Assembly (NCBI GenBank): GCA_029817715.1
Contig: JARUPY010000465.1
Span: 62,001-126,000 of the forward strand
Direction of reading: 5' to 3'
Source of the DNA: Melastoma dodecandrum
Lineage: Eukaryota > Streptophyta > Magnoliopsida > Myrtales > Melastomataceae
DNA: 64,000 nt
Shown here: in pieces, positions 22,015 to 33,837 of the stretch
Layout of the letters: each line of letters starts with the position of its first letter
How positions within the stretch are numbered: position 1 is the first letter of the stretch
Program-made: the position numbers and the translations under genes
Notes under the pieces: generated by a model
What the model saw: only the letters and a program-made list of their open reading frames with translations
What the model was told of the DNA's origin: nothing
Database searches by the model: none

Positions 22015-24400
22015 CTAAGCACTAGCCGACCTTCTGGAAGACGCAAAGAATTCGATCATCCGGTTGTAGACGTCTTCCTTCGCGTCAGTCCCTGCGATGA
22101 AGTCGACGTGGCCATAGTTTTCGAGGTACAGCAGCTCCGGCTCTGATGACAGCTCGTCGAGGGTCAGTTTGAAATCTGTCAGGTCAGCTAAAGAATCTTG
22201 GCCCCCGTAGGCCATCCAGAGTGGGATAGAATCCGGTATGAGGCTTAGATCGAATGCCGGGGGCTTCGGCTTCCCGTAGACCTTCATGTTCTTGAGGTAC
22301 CCGTAGTCGTACTTGGAAAACGTACCTTTCCGGATCACTGGGACGGAAACAGAGAGGGTGTTTTAGAAATCCAGGTAGAAACAATCGAATAAAAGCTTGG
22401 ATATTAGCGAGGCGCGGAGTGGGTTAGACAGAGGTAATCATACTCTGGAACAGATGGCGGAGGTTCTTCGAAGACGACGGATGAGGCTCGTAGTCCAGAT
22501 AAAAGTCCACCCTCGAGTTGTTGAAGCAGCAGTTCTTGCCTGCAATACCGCAACGGACCGCATCACAACAGAAAACTACGCAGTTGATAGGTACACACAT
22601 GCAAGGATATGATCGATAAATTCATCAACCAATAAGTCCCATACCCGTCAAGGAAGTTAACAAGTCGTCGCATTCTATGTGACCATCACATATCATATCC
22701 AGTAGCCGAACTCCCACATCGCTGCACATTTTCAGCTGGTTATCATGAACGAAATGAATGGTAATGGTGTACGCTTAACAGTAAGGAAATCGAGCTAAAT
22801 CCTAACCTTCTAAAATTAAGTTGATGGATACCCATGGCAACGACTATCTGTTCATCAAAGAAGATATTGGCGATAAACCCTCCAATTTTCACCAAAACGA
22901 AATACAGAAGCTAGCTTTACCTGATCGAGGTGCATGCCGACCATCCTAAGGACAAGGGGAGCGGAAACATGTCCTAAGTGTGATATTGGGCATAACAATG
23001 CAGCGGCCTCGACCATACTCGAAATGTGAGAATATGACAGAGCAGCCAAGGACATTATTGTCCCCTGTAAAGAAATCCGATCCAACACCAATCAGGCAAT
23101 GCATAACAACGGGCAAATCATAAGATGCCAACAGATAAGGTTAAAGATGAATTGCCTGCGAGTGTCCAACGAGAAAAACTTTCGTTCCAGCTACAAAGTT
23201 TATGTAGCGTAACATCTCAGCAAGGTCATATAAGGCCAGTTCCTCCCAGCTCCAATCCCAAAATTCCTGAGTAAAAAGCGCGCTTATTGTGACACCCAGC
23301 CTAACAAAATTCATCCCAAGGAACCCCAGAGAAACACCAACAAGATCAATTTGCTTGAAGCGACTAGAAACTTCAATGCTACATCTTCTTCATTAACTCT
23401 TTCATTCCTACCAACTGAGGGCAAGATAACAGGAGAAGCTTCGGATTACCTTATCTCTGACCGACAAGGATATATGACCCTTACTCCAGCGTGTTCCACG
23501 AACATTTCCAACCCAAACATCAAAACCATGGTCCGCAAGAATGAAGCCCAGAGACTGACTCGCAACATTTAGAAACCATGCATCACCACCCTGTCCATAC
23601 AGTATGACACGGGGCAGCCGTCAAGACTCGAGCCATCATCCAGATTTTTACAAGACTGAATTCAGGATGAAATTCTGAAGAAAAGGATCAGTTCAGCCCT
23701 AAATCCACCCACACTTTGCTGTTGTCCAGGGAATTGGGTTACCGAGGGCGAAAAAGGAGAATTACCATGAAAAGACCATGCTGAAGCAAAATTGGATGAC
23801 TACTTGCATCCCGGATATGATTGTAGCGGGAAGCCACCCGTTGGAGAGCAAGTATGTAGCCATCCTCGGTTTGAATCTGAGAAAGAAACAAATCCCGCAT
23901 AAGGAACATGACTGCAGGAAGCCACACCAACAAGGTGCGAGAAAAGGTAGAAGGTCGTAACGAGTTTGTGGGGGGAGAAATTAGAACTCGGTGAGCAAAA
24001 TGATTAGCCTGAATCATCTCAAACTAATCAACATTCCCTGAATCGTAAACCGCAAGCACCCTATCCCCCTTATCGAAATCTAGGGCAAAAACTAGAGGCA
24101 TGGCAGGGCAATGATCTTCTTGACTCTTCCCGGCATCTCAGGAAACACCAAAAAATCCAATCTTACACCAATTCCTGACCTCTAACATGGAGAGAAAATA
24201 AGAAAGGGAAAGCTCAAACTTACGGTGTGCTCGGCACAATCGTAGCCATTGGGGACAACGAGCTGCTCACAGAAGTTCTGGTAAGGATTCGGGGCGACGA
24301 AATCCCCGACCCAGCTGGAATTCTCATCTGCACAGCCGATCGCGATTATCGTCAACCATGTCGCCACCGCCGCGAGAACCGCCACGGCCGGGGGAACCAT
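22015..24400 (-). CDS. Acid lipase / triacylglycerol lipase 2-like
   Basis: Nine exons: 24400-24224, 23876-23766, 23590-23450, 23266-23156, 23064-22921, 22847-22807, 22721-22645, 22539-22444 and 22337-22015, coding 406 residues. It belongs to the gastric/lysosomal acid lipase family of alpha/beta hydrolases, which cleave acylglycerols or steryl esters. An N-terminal hydrophobic signal segment is followed by the AB-hydrolase lipase lid region YDCAEHT-IQTEDGYILALQR. The nucleophile elbow is GHSQG (Ser in exon 4-5), the oxyanion area HGLFMGGDAWFLN, and the late catalytic His probably lies in YGHVDF, with the Asp in GGQDSL. The fourth intron uses a GC donor (CGCAG|GCAATT), forced by the GHSQ-GT junction. 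Secretory or vacuolar location is inferred from the signal segment. Confidence 0.93.
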
Positions 24401-25070
24401 CTCGTGGGAGGGGGAGAAGGGGCGAAACGAAAGGGCAGTTTTTGGCGTTGGTGGAGTTACATAGCGAGGAGGGATTGGGATTCAGCATCCGCCATTGCTT
24501 TCTGGATAAGGGTAGAAAAGCTTCGTTTCTTATCTTCAACTCCCCTGAATCTTCTCATCCAACCCTCTCCCTGTTAAAAGACTGGATGACATCGACCCAA
24601 CAGACATCGGCGTAGAATCTCACTATCCGACTCTCGATTTTGAGTCCCGAATAAGTTATAAAATCGATGCTCTTCTATTCCTACCTACCACAAACAACAC
24701 CGCCAAACAGTATTTTGCTTTTGAAAGTTTTGTAATTTTTTCCTAGGATAAGTTAAAGATTTAATTTTTTTCTTTTTTCGTAAATTTTAATGTCGATCGA
24801 AATACCCTTTTTAAGACAAACGGGTCACGCCGTGCCGGGGTGTTGGAATTAGAATTCGTTGTCCTAATCCGACTGGGAATCCGACCAGGTTCGGATTATT
24901 GGATAAACAACACAGCGAGAGAGTGAAAAGTTAAAAAGGGGTGGAAAAGATCGAACCTTTCTTGATCATCGACGAATATCGACGCTAACCCACTTCTCAT
25001 TTTTCCTCTTCTTCCTTCGCCGTCGCCGCCATAGCAGTTAGTTTCCCGGATTGTGAGGAGAAGGAGGGAG
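24401..25070. promoter_or_regulatory. Divergent intergenic region, lipase and MTK
   Basis: The lipase (minus) and methylthioribose kinase (plus) start 670 bases apart, so both promoters lie here. Bases 24640-24790 are AT-rich. I see no certain TATA box. An incidental open frame over the lipase 5' end is antisense and not a gene. Confidence 0.35.
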
Positions 25071-27270
25071 ATGGCGTACTCGGAATTCAGGGCTTTGAAC
25101 GAGGAGTCGCTGGTGGAGTACATAAAGGCCACGCCGGCTCTGGCCTCCAAGCTTGGGAATGGCGGTGACGGTGATGATTTGGGAGATTTGAAGATCAAGG
25201 AGGTGGGCGACGGGAACCTCAACTTCGTCTACATTGTGGTCGGGTCCCGCGGCTCCTTGGTCATCAAGCAGGTGAATTCCCGGGGTCCGTTACATGGTGT
25301 CGAAGGGTTTGGTGGTTTGGGAGATTTTGAGTCGTGGTATATGAAGGCGAAGGGTTTCTTTGATGTTAGGGCGAGCAAGATTTGATCTTGCTTGATGTCG
25401 TGCTTCCTTTGATTGTGTTTAGATTGTTAATTGATGTTAGTTTACGCCTTGGTTGGAGGATGATTCTTGTGTTGATTATCAGATCGGCTGGATGACTCTG
25501 TTGCTAGAGGAATGGGAATGATTGATTCAGTTTTCACTGCTACGTTTCAGCAACATTACTTGCTTGTCAGTTGTTTCGATTCCACTACTTGTTTTGTTTT
25601 GTATAAGAAGCTTCTTCTTTGGCCAACAAGCTCCTGTCGCCCGGTAGCTTTAGCCGAAGAGGCTGTTTTCTTTGAATTCATTGCTGCTAAGTGGCTATTG
25701 AATCTGAATCCATGGAAATGGTAGGATCCAAGAGAAGTTAGCTGGAGAAGCCTTTTAGTAGTCCTGGGAATTTACCTTATCCTCGAGTACTTGAATGTGG
25801 AGAAGAGTATGAGTTCATGATTGATTTGGGTCTTGCAGGCTCTTCCTTATGTTAGGTGTATCGGAGAATCGTGGCCAATGACAAAAGAACGGGCATATTT
25901 TGAGGCGACTGCATTGAAGGAGGAGTTTCACTGGTGCCCAGCTCATGTTCCTGAAGTTTATCACTTTGATCGCACGATGTCTTTGATCGGCATGCGATAC
26001 CTCGAGCCTCCCCATATAATTTTGAGGAAAGGGTTGATAGCTGGAACAGAATACCCGTTACTTGCGCAGCACATGTCGGATTTCATGTCTAGAACACTTT
26101 TCTTCACGTCTCTGCTGTACCGTTCTACCACCGAACACAAACGAGCAAGTAAATCACGACTTTCCTTCAATCCTTCCTTTTCTGTCTCATTTCATTATCA
26201 TGCGAAGATTGCTAATTTTTCTTTCTGTGACCATTTATTTGTCAGTCGCTGAGTTTTGCAGCAATGTGGAGATGTGCCGGCTGACTGAGCAGGTTGTTTT
26301 CTCTGATCCATACAAGATTTCACAGTACAATAGGTGGACCACTCCTTATCTTGATGCAGATGCTGAAGCTGTCCGGGAGGATAATGATTTAAAGCTAGAA
26401 ATCGCCGAGTTGAAAGCCAAGTAACATACATGCTTTCTTCAAAATGGGTGATTCCCTTGAATCTTTCATCTCATCACTAATTGGGCATGCATTTTTAGGT
26501 TTTGCGAAAGAGCCCAAGCTCTTTTGCATGGAGATCTCCACACCGGCTCTGTCATGGTAACAAGCGATTCGACCCAAGTCATTGACCCAGAATTCGCATT
26601 CTACGGGCCCATGGGTTTTGATATCGGAGCTTTCCTGGCAAACTTGATCCTAGCCTTCTTTGCCCAGAATGGGCACAGTAATGGAGAGGACGACAGGAAG
26701 GTACCTGATATACTTTATAGGTCCCTACTTGTCGACTGGATCAGCGGATTGCCATGATGTGTGGGATTGATACGGCAGTTGTGTCTGTGCAGGAATTTAA
26801 GCAGTACATATCCCAGATGATCGAGGACACGTGGAATCTGTTCGAAAAGAAGTTTGTGGCTCTTTGGGATGAGCATAAAGATGGTTCCGGTGAGGCATAT
26901 CTTCCCGGCATTTACAATAACCCTGAAGTCCTGCAGCTCGCACAGAAGAAGTATATGGTGGACTTATTCCATGATTCCCTCGGATTTGGGGCCGCCAAAA
27001 TGATAAGGTAGGTTCGGCGATATTAGTTATGAAATAGGCTCCTCTGGTTTTCTTCGAGCAACCTTAAAAGGCCCGTGTCGTCCTCTTTCTTCCTACAGGA
27101 GGATTGTCGGGGTGGCACATGTGGAGGATTTTGAGTCCATAAGTGACCCGAGCAAGCGCGCAGCCTGTGAAAAGAAGGCACTTGATTTCGCGAAGCTGCT
27201 GCTGAAGAACAGGCGAAGCTTTGTGCGGATAGGCGGAGTGGTTACGGCCATGCAGCAGCTCGAGAAGTGA
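25071..27270 (+). CDS. MTK: Methylthioribose kinase
   Basis: Six exons: 25071-25271, 25839-26148, 26246-26420, 26499-26700, 26793-27007 and 27099-27270, giving 424 residues, normal for plant MTK. It phosphorylates 5-methylthioribose with ATP in the methionine salvage (Yang) cycle, which recycles methylthioadenosine left from ethylene, polyamine and nicotianamine synthesis; cytosolic. Visible features are the kinase-like glycine loop [13 protein letters not shown], Lys in [26 protein letters not shown], the catalytic HGDLHTGSV and metal-binding [16 protein letters not shown]. The upstream ATG six codons earlier (25053) is in frame but precedes the family's usual MAYSEFR-like start, so 25071 is preferred. 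Confidence 0.96.
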
Positions 27271-28115
27271 CCTCTCTATTGCATTTGCGGTGTGCCCCTT
27301 CTGGAATTCTGCCGAACCTCGTAGAACTAAGGCTGCGAAAACGCGCGATCCTCATAGTTGAGCGATGCAGCTAATAACCCATTCCAAATGACGTTTGAGT
27401 ATGGGAATTTAGACCTTGCCCCCTTGGATACAACTCCGTAGGAGAGTCCCCCACTCTAAACTTGTCTCCATCCATCCTTCCATACATTGCCCACTTGCTC
27501 GGCCAACTTGAATGATAATTAGCAAGAGATTACAAAGATAAAGGAAGAAAATCTGGTCCAGTTTCGGATAGAGCTGTCCTCATCACGAGGAGACAAAAAT
27601 ATCTTAAATCTCTTTGCTAATCAATCCAAACAATGCGGCTTATCACATTTCCTTTCCTGGTAATAACAGTAATACACTGACAAGCTGACATTTACGTGTG
27701 ACTTTGCTGAAGTGAAGCATCGTCCTTCTGCAATCTTCTTTTGCCTCCCGTGTCAAGCGACAGAAGATCTTTTCCCTTATATTGATTGATGTTTTGTCTG
27801 TGGTTTGTCAGAGCATCTGGTGTGGGACCCAATGACAAAACTTAGCAACCGTATTATTAGAGAATCATCCGTTCTGCCTTCCTACCTTGTGGGGTTGCAT
27901 TGTATTGTATTGGGTTGGATTAGATTGGATGTTTGTTCGTTGGTCAATTCTTGCAATGTCATCAAAATGGCGTGGGTCTAATTCAATGCTTCATCCCAAA
28001 GTCTTACATCATCTTCTTCAATCCTTCCCTTTCGTAGCACCCCTTCGCTGCCTACTCCCAACTACTCCCGTTCCTCCTTCGCCCGCACGTGAAGCTACCG
28101 ACGGATTAACTAGGG
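27271..28115. other. Intergenic, MTK to fucosidase
   Basis: No gene or repeat is recognised. The last 100 bases are pyrimidine-rich leader sequence before the fucosidase start. Confidence 0.3.
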
Positions 28116-31100
28116 ATGGTGCCTTATAAGGAGGGGGTGATGATGATGCAGGGGAGTCGTACTCGTAGGTTGATGTTGTTGGCGCTTTCGTTGCTGTTTT
28201 CGGCTCCACTGCTGCTCTGTTTCTTTTCTTTGTGGGGCTGTGGTTGTGGGTTCTTGCTGGTGAGGGGGGACGGGGAGTGGGCTCTGCCCAGGATGCCCGA
28301 CGAGAAGGCCTCCTGGCAGCCGAGTAATGGCCGCGGAGGTGACTTGGGGGCGCTCAAGGTGGCCTTTGGCACGCCGGCGACTCACTGGACTGATGCTGTC
28401 CCAATTGGGAACGGGAGAGTTGGGGCCATGATTTGGGGTGGGATCGTGAATGAGACCATCCAGCTTAATGGTAGGTAACAACATACAAGGAGTGAACATG
28501 GGTTGGCAGTCCCGCACTTCGGGAGCAGTTTTTGAAAAAACGGGTTGCTCTGTGTGATGCAGAGGACACTCTATGGACTGGAGTACCGGACGACTACACG
28601 AATCTGGATGCCCCGGCAGCATTATCAACTGTCAGAAAGCTGGTGGACGCCGGACGATATCCCGAAGCTACTGCGGAAGCCGTCAAATTGTCTGGCCAAC
28701 CCTCGGATGTATGAAGTCCCTCTTATTTTGTCTGTACAGTATAGTCTGCTGCAATCACTTACTAAACATATCTCTTTGCCTTTCGGTGGACAAAGGCTTA
28801 TCAGCTTCTTGGCGACATCAATCTCGAGTTTGACGATTCCCATCTCTCGTATGATCCAGAAACGTACAAGAGAGAACTTGACATGGATTCTGCTATGGTC
28901 ACCGTGAAGTACAATGTCGGAAACGTGACATACACGAGGGAACACTTTGCCTCTTATCCAGATCAAGTGGTGGTGGTGAAGATTTCGGCGAGCAGACCCG
29001 GTTCTGTCTCTTTCAAGGCATCACTTGACAGCAAGTTACCTCATCTTACATATGCGAAGGGGGAGAAAAGGATGGTAATGGAAGGAAGCTGCCCTGGTCG
29101 ACGGGTTGCCAAGGGACTTCAGTTTGCCGCTGTTCTTAGTTTGCAGGTCAGTGATGGTAAAGGGAAGATAGAAATTGGAAATGACAACAAGGTTGTTGTG
29201 AAAGGATCGGATTGGGCAGTTATTCTTCTTGTCGCATCATCTTCATTCGAAGGTCCATTCGTGAAGCCCTCAGATTCCAAGAGGGATCCTACTTCAGAAT
29301 CACTTAAACACATGGTTTCAATTGAAACTCTGCGACACTCTGATCTTCATGCACGGCATATAAATGACTACGGGAAGCTCTTCCATCGCGTTTCACTGCA
29401 GCTTTCGCAAAATGCCAAGGGAAGGAGACAGCCCCAGGTTGTTACTGCCGAAAGAGTAAAGTCATTTCAAGCAGATGAAGATCCTTCTCTAGTTGAACTT
29501 CTTTTCCAATACGGCCGTTACCTGCTCATTTCTTGCTCCAGACCAGGGTCGCAGGTGGCCAATCTGCAGGGCATATGGAACAAGGATGTCACGCCACCAT
29601 GGGAGTAAGTAATGTCAGTTTGTTGGCCATCATTCGTGCATGATTTCTAAACTCACAACTCCTCAACTACGTTGAAATCTCACTTGATAATCTCATTGTT
29701 CCCAGTGGTGCTCCCCATTTGAACATTAATCTTCAAATGAACTATTGGCCGTCGCTTTCGTGCAATCTTAAGGAGTGTCAAGAACCTCTGTTCGACTATA
29801 TTTCATCGCTTTCAGATAATGGTCGAAAAACTGCCAAGGTGAAGGCAGTATAGTTTTGGTTCTCCTGGCAGATTTACATCGTATGCTATTAAGGTTGCCT
29901 TTGCTTAACTGTGTTAGGTGAATTATAACGCGAGCGGCTGGGTTGCTCATCAAGTGTCGGACCTCTGGGCAAAAACATCACCCGACAGAGGTGAAGCAGT
30001 GTGGGCTCTTTGGCCAATGGGCGGAGCATGGCTATGTACTCATTTGTGGGAGCATTACGCCTACACCTTGGACAGGGTTAGATTTATGCCTTGCTATCGA
30101 CTTAAAGTCGTTTGATAATACCTCGAGAGAGGATGTCCGTGAGTTCACAGGCATTCGCTAATACTTGACTGCAAATCTAGGATTTTCTGAAAAATAAGGC
30201 TTATCCTTTGTTGGAAGGATGCGCGGCATTCTTATTGGACTGGTTGATCGAGGACCATGGTGGCGGAGTTTATCTCGAAACCAACCCCTCGACCTCTCCT
30301 GAGCACACTTTTACAGCCCCTGATGGTAAACCGGCCAGTGTGAGCTACTCGACATCTATGGACATTGCTATAATAAAAGAAGTCTTCTTGTCAGTCATCT
30401 CTGCTGCAGAGGTAATCACCATCAGGCCACAAACTGCCGGAATCCCCTTGCTCATTTTAGTATATCCTACCACTGATTCATGTTCAGACAGGTCCTTGGA
30501 AAGGATAATGATGCACTAATTGTGAACATCAGAAAAGCTCAAATGAGGCTTCCACGGACAAGGATCACAAAGGACGGCTGCATCATGGAATGGGTATTTT
30601 TTGTTGATACCAAAGATTTGTCAGATATCAGCAAATATTGGTTTCATTGGCAATATCTGTTCTATGACCACAGGCAGAGGACTTCGAAGATCCAGAAATC
30701 CATCACAGGCACTTATCCCATCTGTTCGGCTTATTTCCTGGAAGCACGGTAAGCATCGAGAAAATGCCGGAACTTGCTAAAGCGGTTGAAAGCTCTCTCA
30801 ACAAAAGAGGTTCGTACCTTGTGATCTAAAAGTTACCCTGATTACTTTGACGAAGCATCGACAGCACTATCCCTATATGCTCAGAAGGCACAGCATTGAT
30901 GTGTCTGATCCGAAACAGGGGAGGACGGGCCTGGATGGTCTACAGCATGGAAGATTGCTCTTTGGGCACGTCTTCATAACAGCGAGCACGCCTACAGAAT
31001 GGTGAAGCATTTATTCATCCTGGTCGATCCAGATAACGAGGGTCACTACGAAGGAGGACTCTACAGCAACTTGTTCACCGCACATCCTCCATTTCAAATC

Positions 31101-31510
31101 GACGCTAACTTCGGGTCAGCCGCAATTTACCTGCTTCAAGAATCCATAATCTCTCACAGAGCGACATCTACTCCCATATATTGACTTCTTCCTTCCAATT
31201 CTTCAGCTTCACTGCAGCAGTAGCGGAAATGCTCGTGCAAAGCACGGCAACTGAAATTCACCTGCTACCGGCGCTTCCCAAGGACAAATGGCCCAGTGGT
31301 TGTGTCAAAGGGTTGAAGGCACGTGGTCGGATCACCGTAAACGTGTGCTGGGAAGCAGGAAGGCTTCATGAAGTGGGTTTGTGGTGTGAGGTCAACGTCA
31401 CTATTAGGACATTGAACTACGATGGTATAACGGGCATGGCAGAGTTGGCGCCAGGCAAAATCTACACCTTCAATAAGCTGCTTCAGTGCATAAGAACGGA
31501 TTCCCAGTGA
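28116..31510 (+). CDS. Alpha-L-fucosidase 2 (GH95)
   Basis: Ten exons: 28116-28470, 28563-28708, 28796-29604, 29706-29838, 29918-30076, 30181-30411, 30492-30593, 30674-30809, 30919-31114 and 31207-31510, giving 856 residues. GH95 enzymes of plants (AXY8/FUC95A) remove alpha-1,2-linked fucose from xyloglucan and arabinogalactan in the apoplast. A hydrophobic signal-anchor lies near residues 17-40. Family motifs are [46 protein letters not shown] (with the paired Asn of the active site), NPSTSPEH and [11 protein letters not shown]. Exon joins are all GT-AG. The start could also be 28140, eight codons later in a run of ATGs. A decayed tandem copy follows directly downstream on the same strand. 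Confidence 0.95.
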
Positions 31511-31714
31511 AAGAATCTGTAGACCCCGTTTTTCATTACAGTTGCCCTTGGTGGAATCATTCATTGTACAATCGATAATTCATTGTTTCATTGTTAGTAC
31601 AGTGATTTCAATAAGTAATAAAGGATGGAAATGGTTCTTATTCACGAGACAGACTTATGAACTCAGAAATCACACGCTTTCGGTCTTGTCGGCCGTCTGT
31701 TTGTTCTTCAAGTC

Positions 31715-32970
31715 TTGTCCACCTCCTTCGAAGATGATGACCCAGTAGATAGGAGGAATCCTTTGAGTTCGACATGGTTATGGATGAGGGAGGTGGGGTT
31801 TCTTGGTATGAGGACTGCAGTTGAGGGTCATTTGCGGTGGCCAGTGGAGCATTGGACAGATGCGCTTCTGATCAGGAATGGGAGGTTGGGGGCAATGGTG
31901 TGGGGTGGGGTTGCTTCCAAACTGTTTCAGCTCCATGGTAAGACAGCTTTCCTGCTCATGTTGCTTGAACCTTAACTTCTCCGACTAACATGGCTCGTTG
32001 GGTTTCAGGACAAGTTCATGGGAATTACACTGATCCGGATGCCCTGAAGGCCCTGTCAGGTGTCAGGGGCCTTGTCGATGATGGTCGGTTCCGAAGCTAC
32101 GGCAGCTGCTTCCGATTTGTTGGGAAAACCTTCCGAGGTGGGTCGTTGGGTGTGGCTTAATTCACCATGCTTCTGATTCAAGGCAAAGTATTCCGAAAAG
32201 GTTGAAGGATGAAGTTTGCGAACGTTTTTTCAGGTTTTCCTAGTGCTCGGAGATCTGAAGCTAGACTTTGATCATGGACACCTTTCTTATGCTAGAGATA
32301 CTTTGATCTCTGTAAAGATGCCGAGAAGTCGCTGTACAAAATATGTATCATCTACCAGCCTTGCCGATGATCTAGATTTTTTCTTCTCCAGCGATTTACA
32401 GCGAATCATATGCAGGAGATTAGGGGCCGGGATGGTCATTGCTGCGGAAAGCTGCTCTCTGGGCTTGCCTAGAACGAGAAAACAGCGAACATGCCTATTG
32501 GATGCTCAAGAGTTTGTTTAACTTAGTTGATCCTGACCATGAGGTCGAGTTCCCCGGTGGATTACAGTAACTTGTTAGCCGCCCATCCTCCCTTTCAGAT
32601 TGACACAAACTAAGGGTAAATCCTATGGCCTTCCAGAACGTCTACTTTTGGCGTAATGCGTAATCGCCATACCATCTCTGCCTTTTAGTTGTATAGCGGC
32701 AATATCCGAGATGGTCGTCCAGAGCACGGGAGAGGACGTCTTCATGCTCCCGGCCCTTCCTCGCAACGAATTGCTAAAGCGGTGTTGTCAAGGGACTGAG
32801 GGCTCGAGGGGGCGAAACTTTCAACATCCACTGGAGTGAAGGACTACTTCAAGGGGTCGACATTTGGTCAGACGGCCACCGTGAAGTTGCATTAAGAGGA
32901 ACGAACGTTTGTGGCCGTACAAGTCGTTTCCGGCGAATGCCACGCCTTCGACGACGATTTAAGACTGATT
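31715..32970 (+). pseudogene. Decayed tandem copy of the GH95 fucosidase
   Basis: Short pieces match the intact upstream gene in order but in shifting frames: HWTDALLIRNGRLGAMVWGG (31850-31940), a NYTDPDALKALSGVRGLVDDG piece (32020-32090), LGDLKLDFDHGHLSYARDT (32230-32300), a piece matching the intact gene's [19 protein letters not shown] (about 32430-32520), HPPFQIDTN followed by a stop (32583-32613), and SEMVVQSTGEDVFMLPALPRN (32700-32770). The long central region of the parent, from about residue 230 to 690, is missing. Several stops and frameshifts interrupt it. This is an ordinary tandem duplication that has died. Confidence 0.88.
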
Positions 32971-33219
32971 AAGAAGACGTCCCTAATGCTTTAACTAGCA
33001 TACCGTAGCAAGTAAGTGCGATAATATTGGAAACATATGATCGTCTCCTCGTATATGTACGAAAATTATTATGACAATAAAAAGATATAGATATTTACTC
33101 TATACCCACTGTAAGCAAACTGTGGGAGTGCCAACACCTGATTACTCCGTTAAACCTTAAAAACCCTAGAGAGAGACTTCCTTGGGAAGAACGTACTCGC
33201 AAGACGCAGAAAGTGAAGG
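32971..33219 (+). promoter_or_regulatory. Promoter and leader of the NFD6-like gene
   Basis: Short region between the fucosidase relic and the NFD6-like start. AAACCTTAAAAACCCTAGAG at about 33154-33173 contains a telo-box-like AAACCCTA variant, frequent in leaders of genes for organelle and ribosome biogenesis. Confidence 0.3.
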
Positions 33220-33837
33220 ATGGCGTGGCGATGCGGATCGCTCTCTCGATCGTTCATCTCCTCCGCCAGGTCATCCGCCGCACAATTCCGTTCCTCGGCG
33301 CCGTCTCGTCCTCCTCCTTCCGCTGCCCCTCGCTTCCAGTCTACTCGCCGCATGGCCTTCACGCCCACGCGGTGAGCTCGTGGCCGATCTTTCACGGATG
33401 GCGGTTTCGGAGTTTTTGATCGATTCTTTCAGCATGCGTTTTCCGAGGTTTACAGCGGTTTAGTGCTGCAGATTGCGTGAAAATGGATCGATGAATTAAA
33501 AGTCGGTTTAAGGATTTCGGTGCTGTTTTCTGTGTTGCGAAATGTGTGGATGGTTTGTTTGTTTGTTGTGATTTAGACTGGATCTAGTGTGAAAATGGAG
33601 CGATGGATGTTAATGTTTGATTTGTACATTCCTTTGCTTGGATGCGTTTTGACTGTCTTCAACGAAATTGTGGTGTCCCCAAACAGGAGCATGGGTGAAC
33701 TTGGCTGCACTCAGTCTTTACTGCCTCTGAATAGTGCAGTTGGAGTTCCGAGGCTTACGTCGTATCTTAGTGTAGCTGTGCGGGCGTGCTGCGAGCTGTC
33801 TCATGGTACCTTCTGCCGTTCTTGTCAGGATCGCTAG
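33220..33837 (+). CDS. NUCLEAR FUSION DEFECTIVE 6-like mitochondrial protein
   Basis: Two exons, 33220-33371 and 33687-33837, give 100 residues. The first exon codes an Arg/Ser-rich, acid-free presequence (MAWRCGSLSRSFISSARSSA...) typical for mitochondrial import. The second carries the conserved LGCTQSLLPLNSAVGVPRLTSYLSV block. This matches the small NFD6 family, in Arabidopsis needed for polar-nuclei fusion and located in mitochondria. The end may vary: a donor at 33805 (CATG|GTACC) can be spliced to an acceptor at about 34581-34582, giving a protein that ends HGT. Both forms are plausible; family members show such alternative ends. Identification rests on pattern memory and short length. 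Confidence 0.75.
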
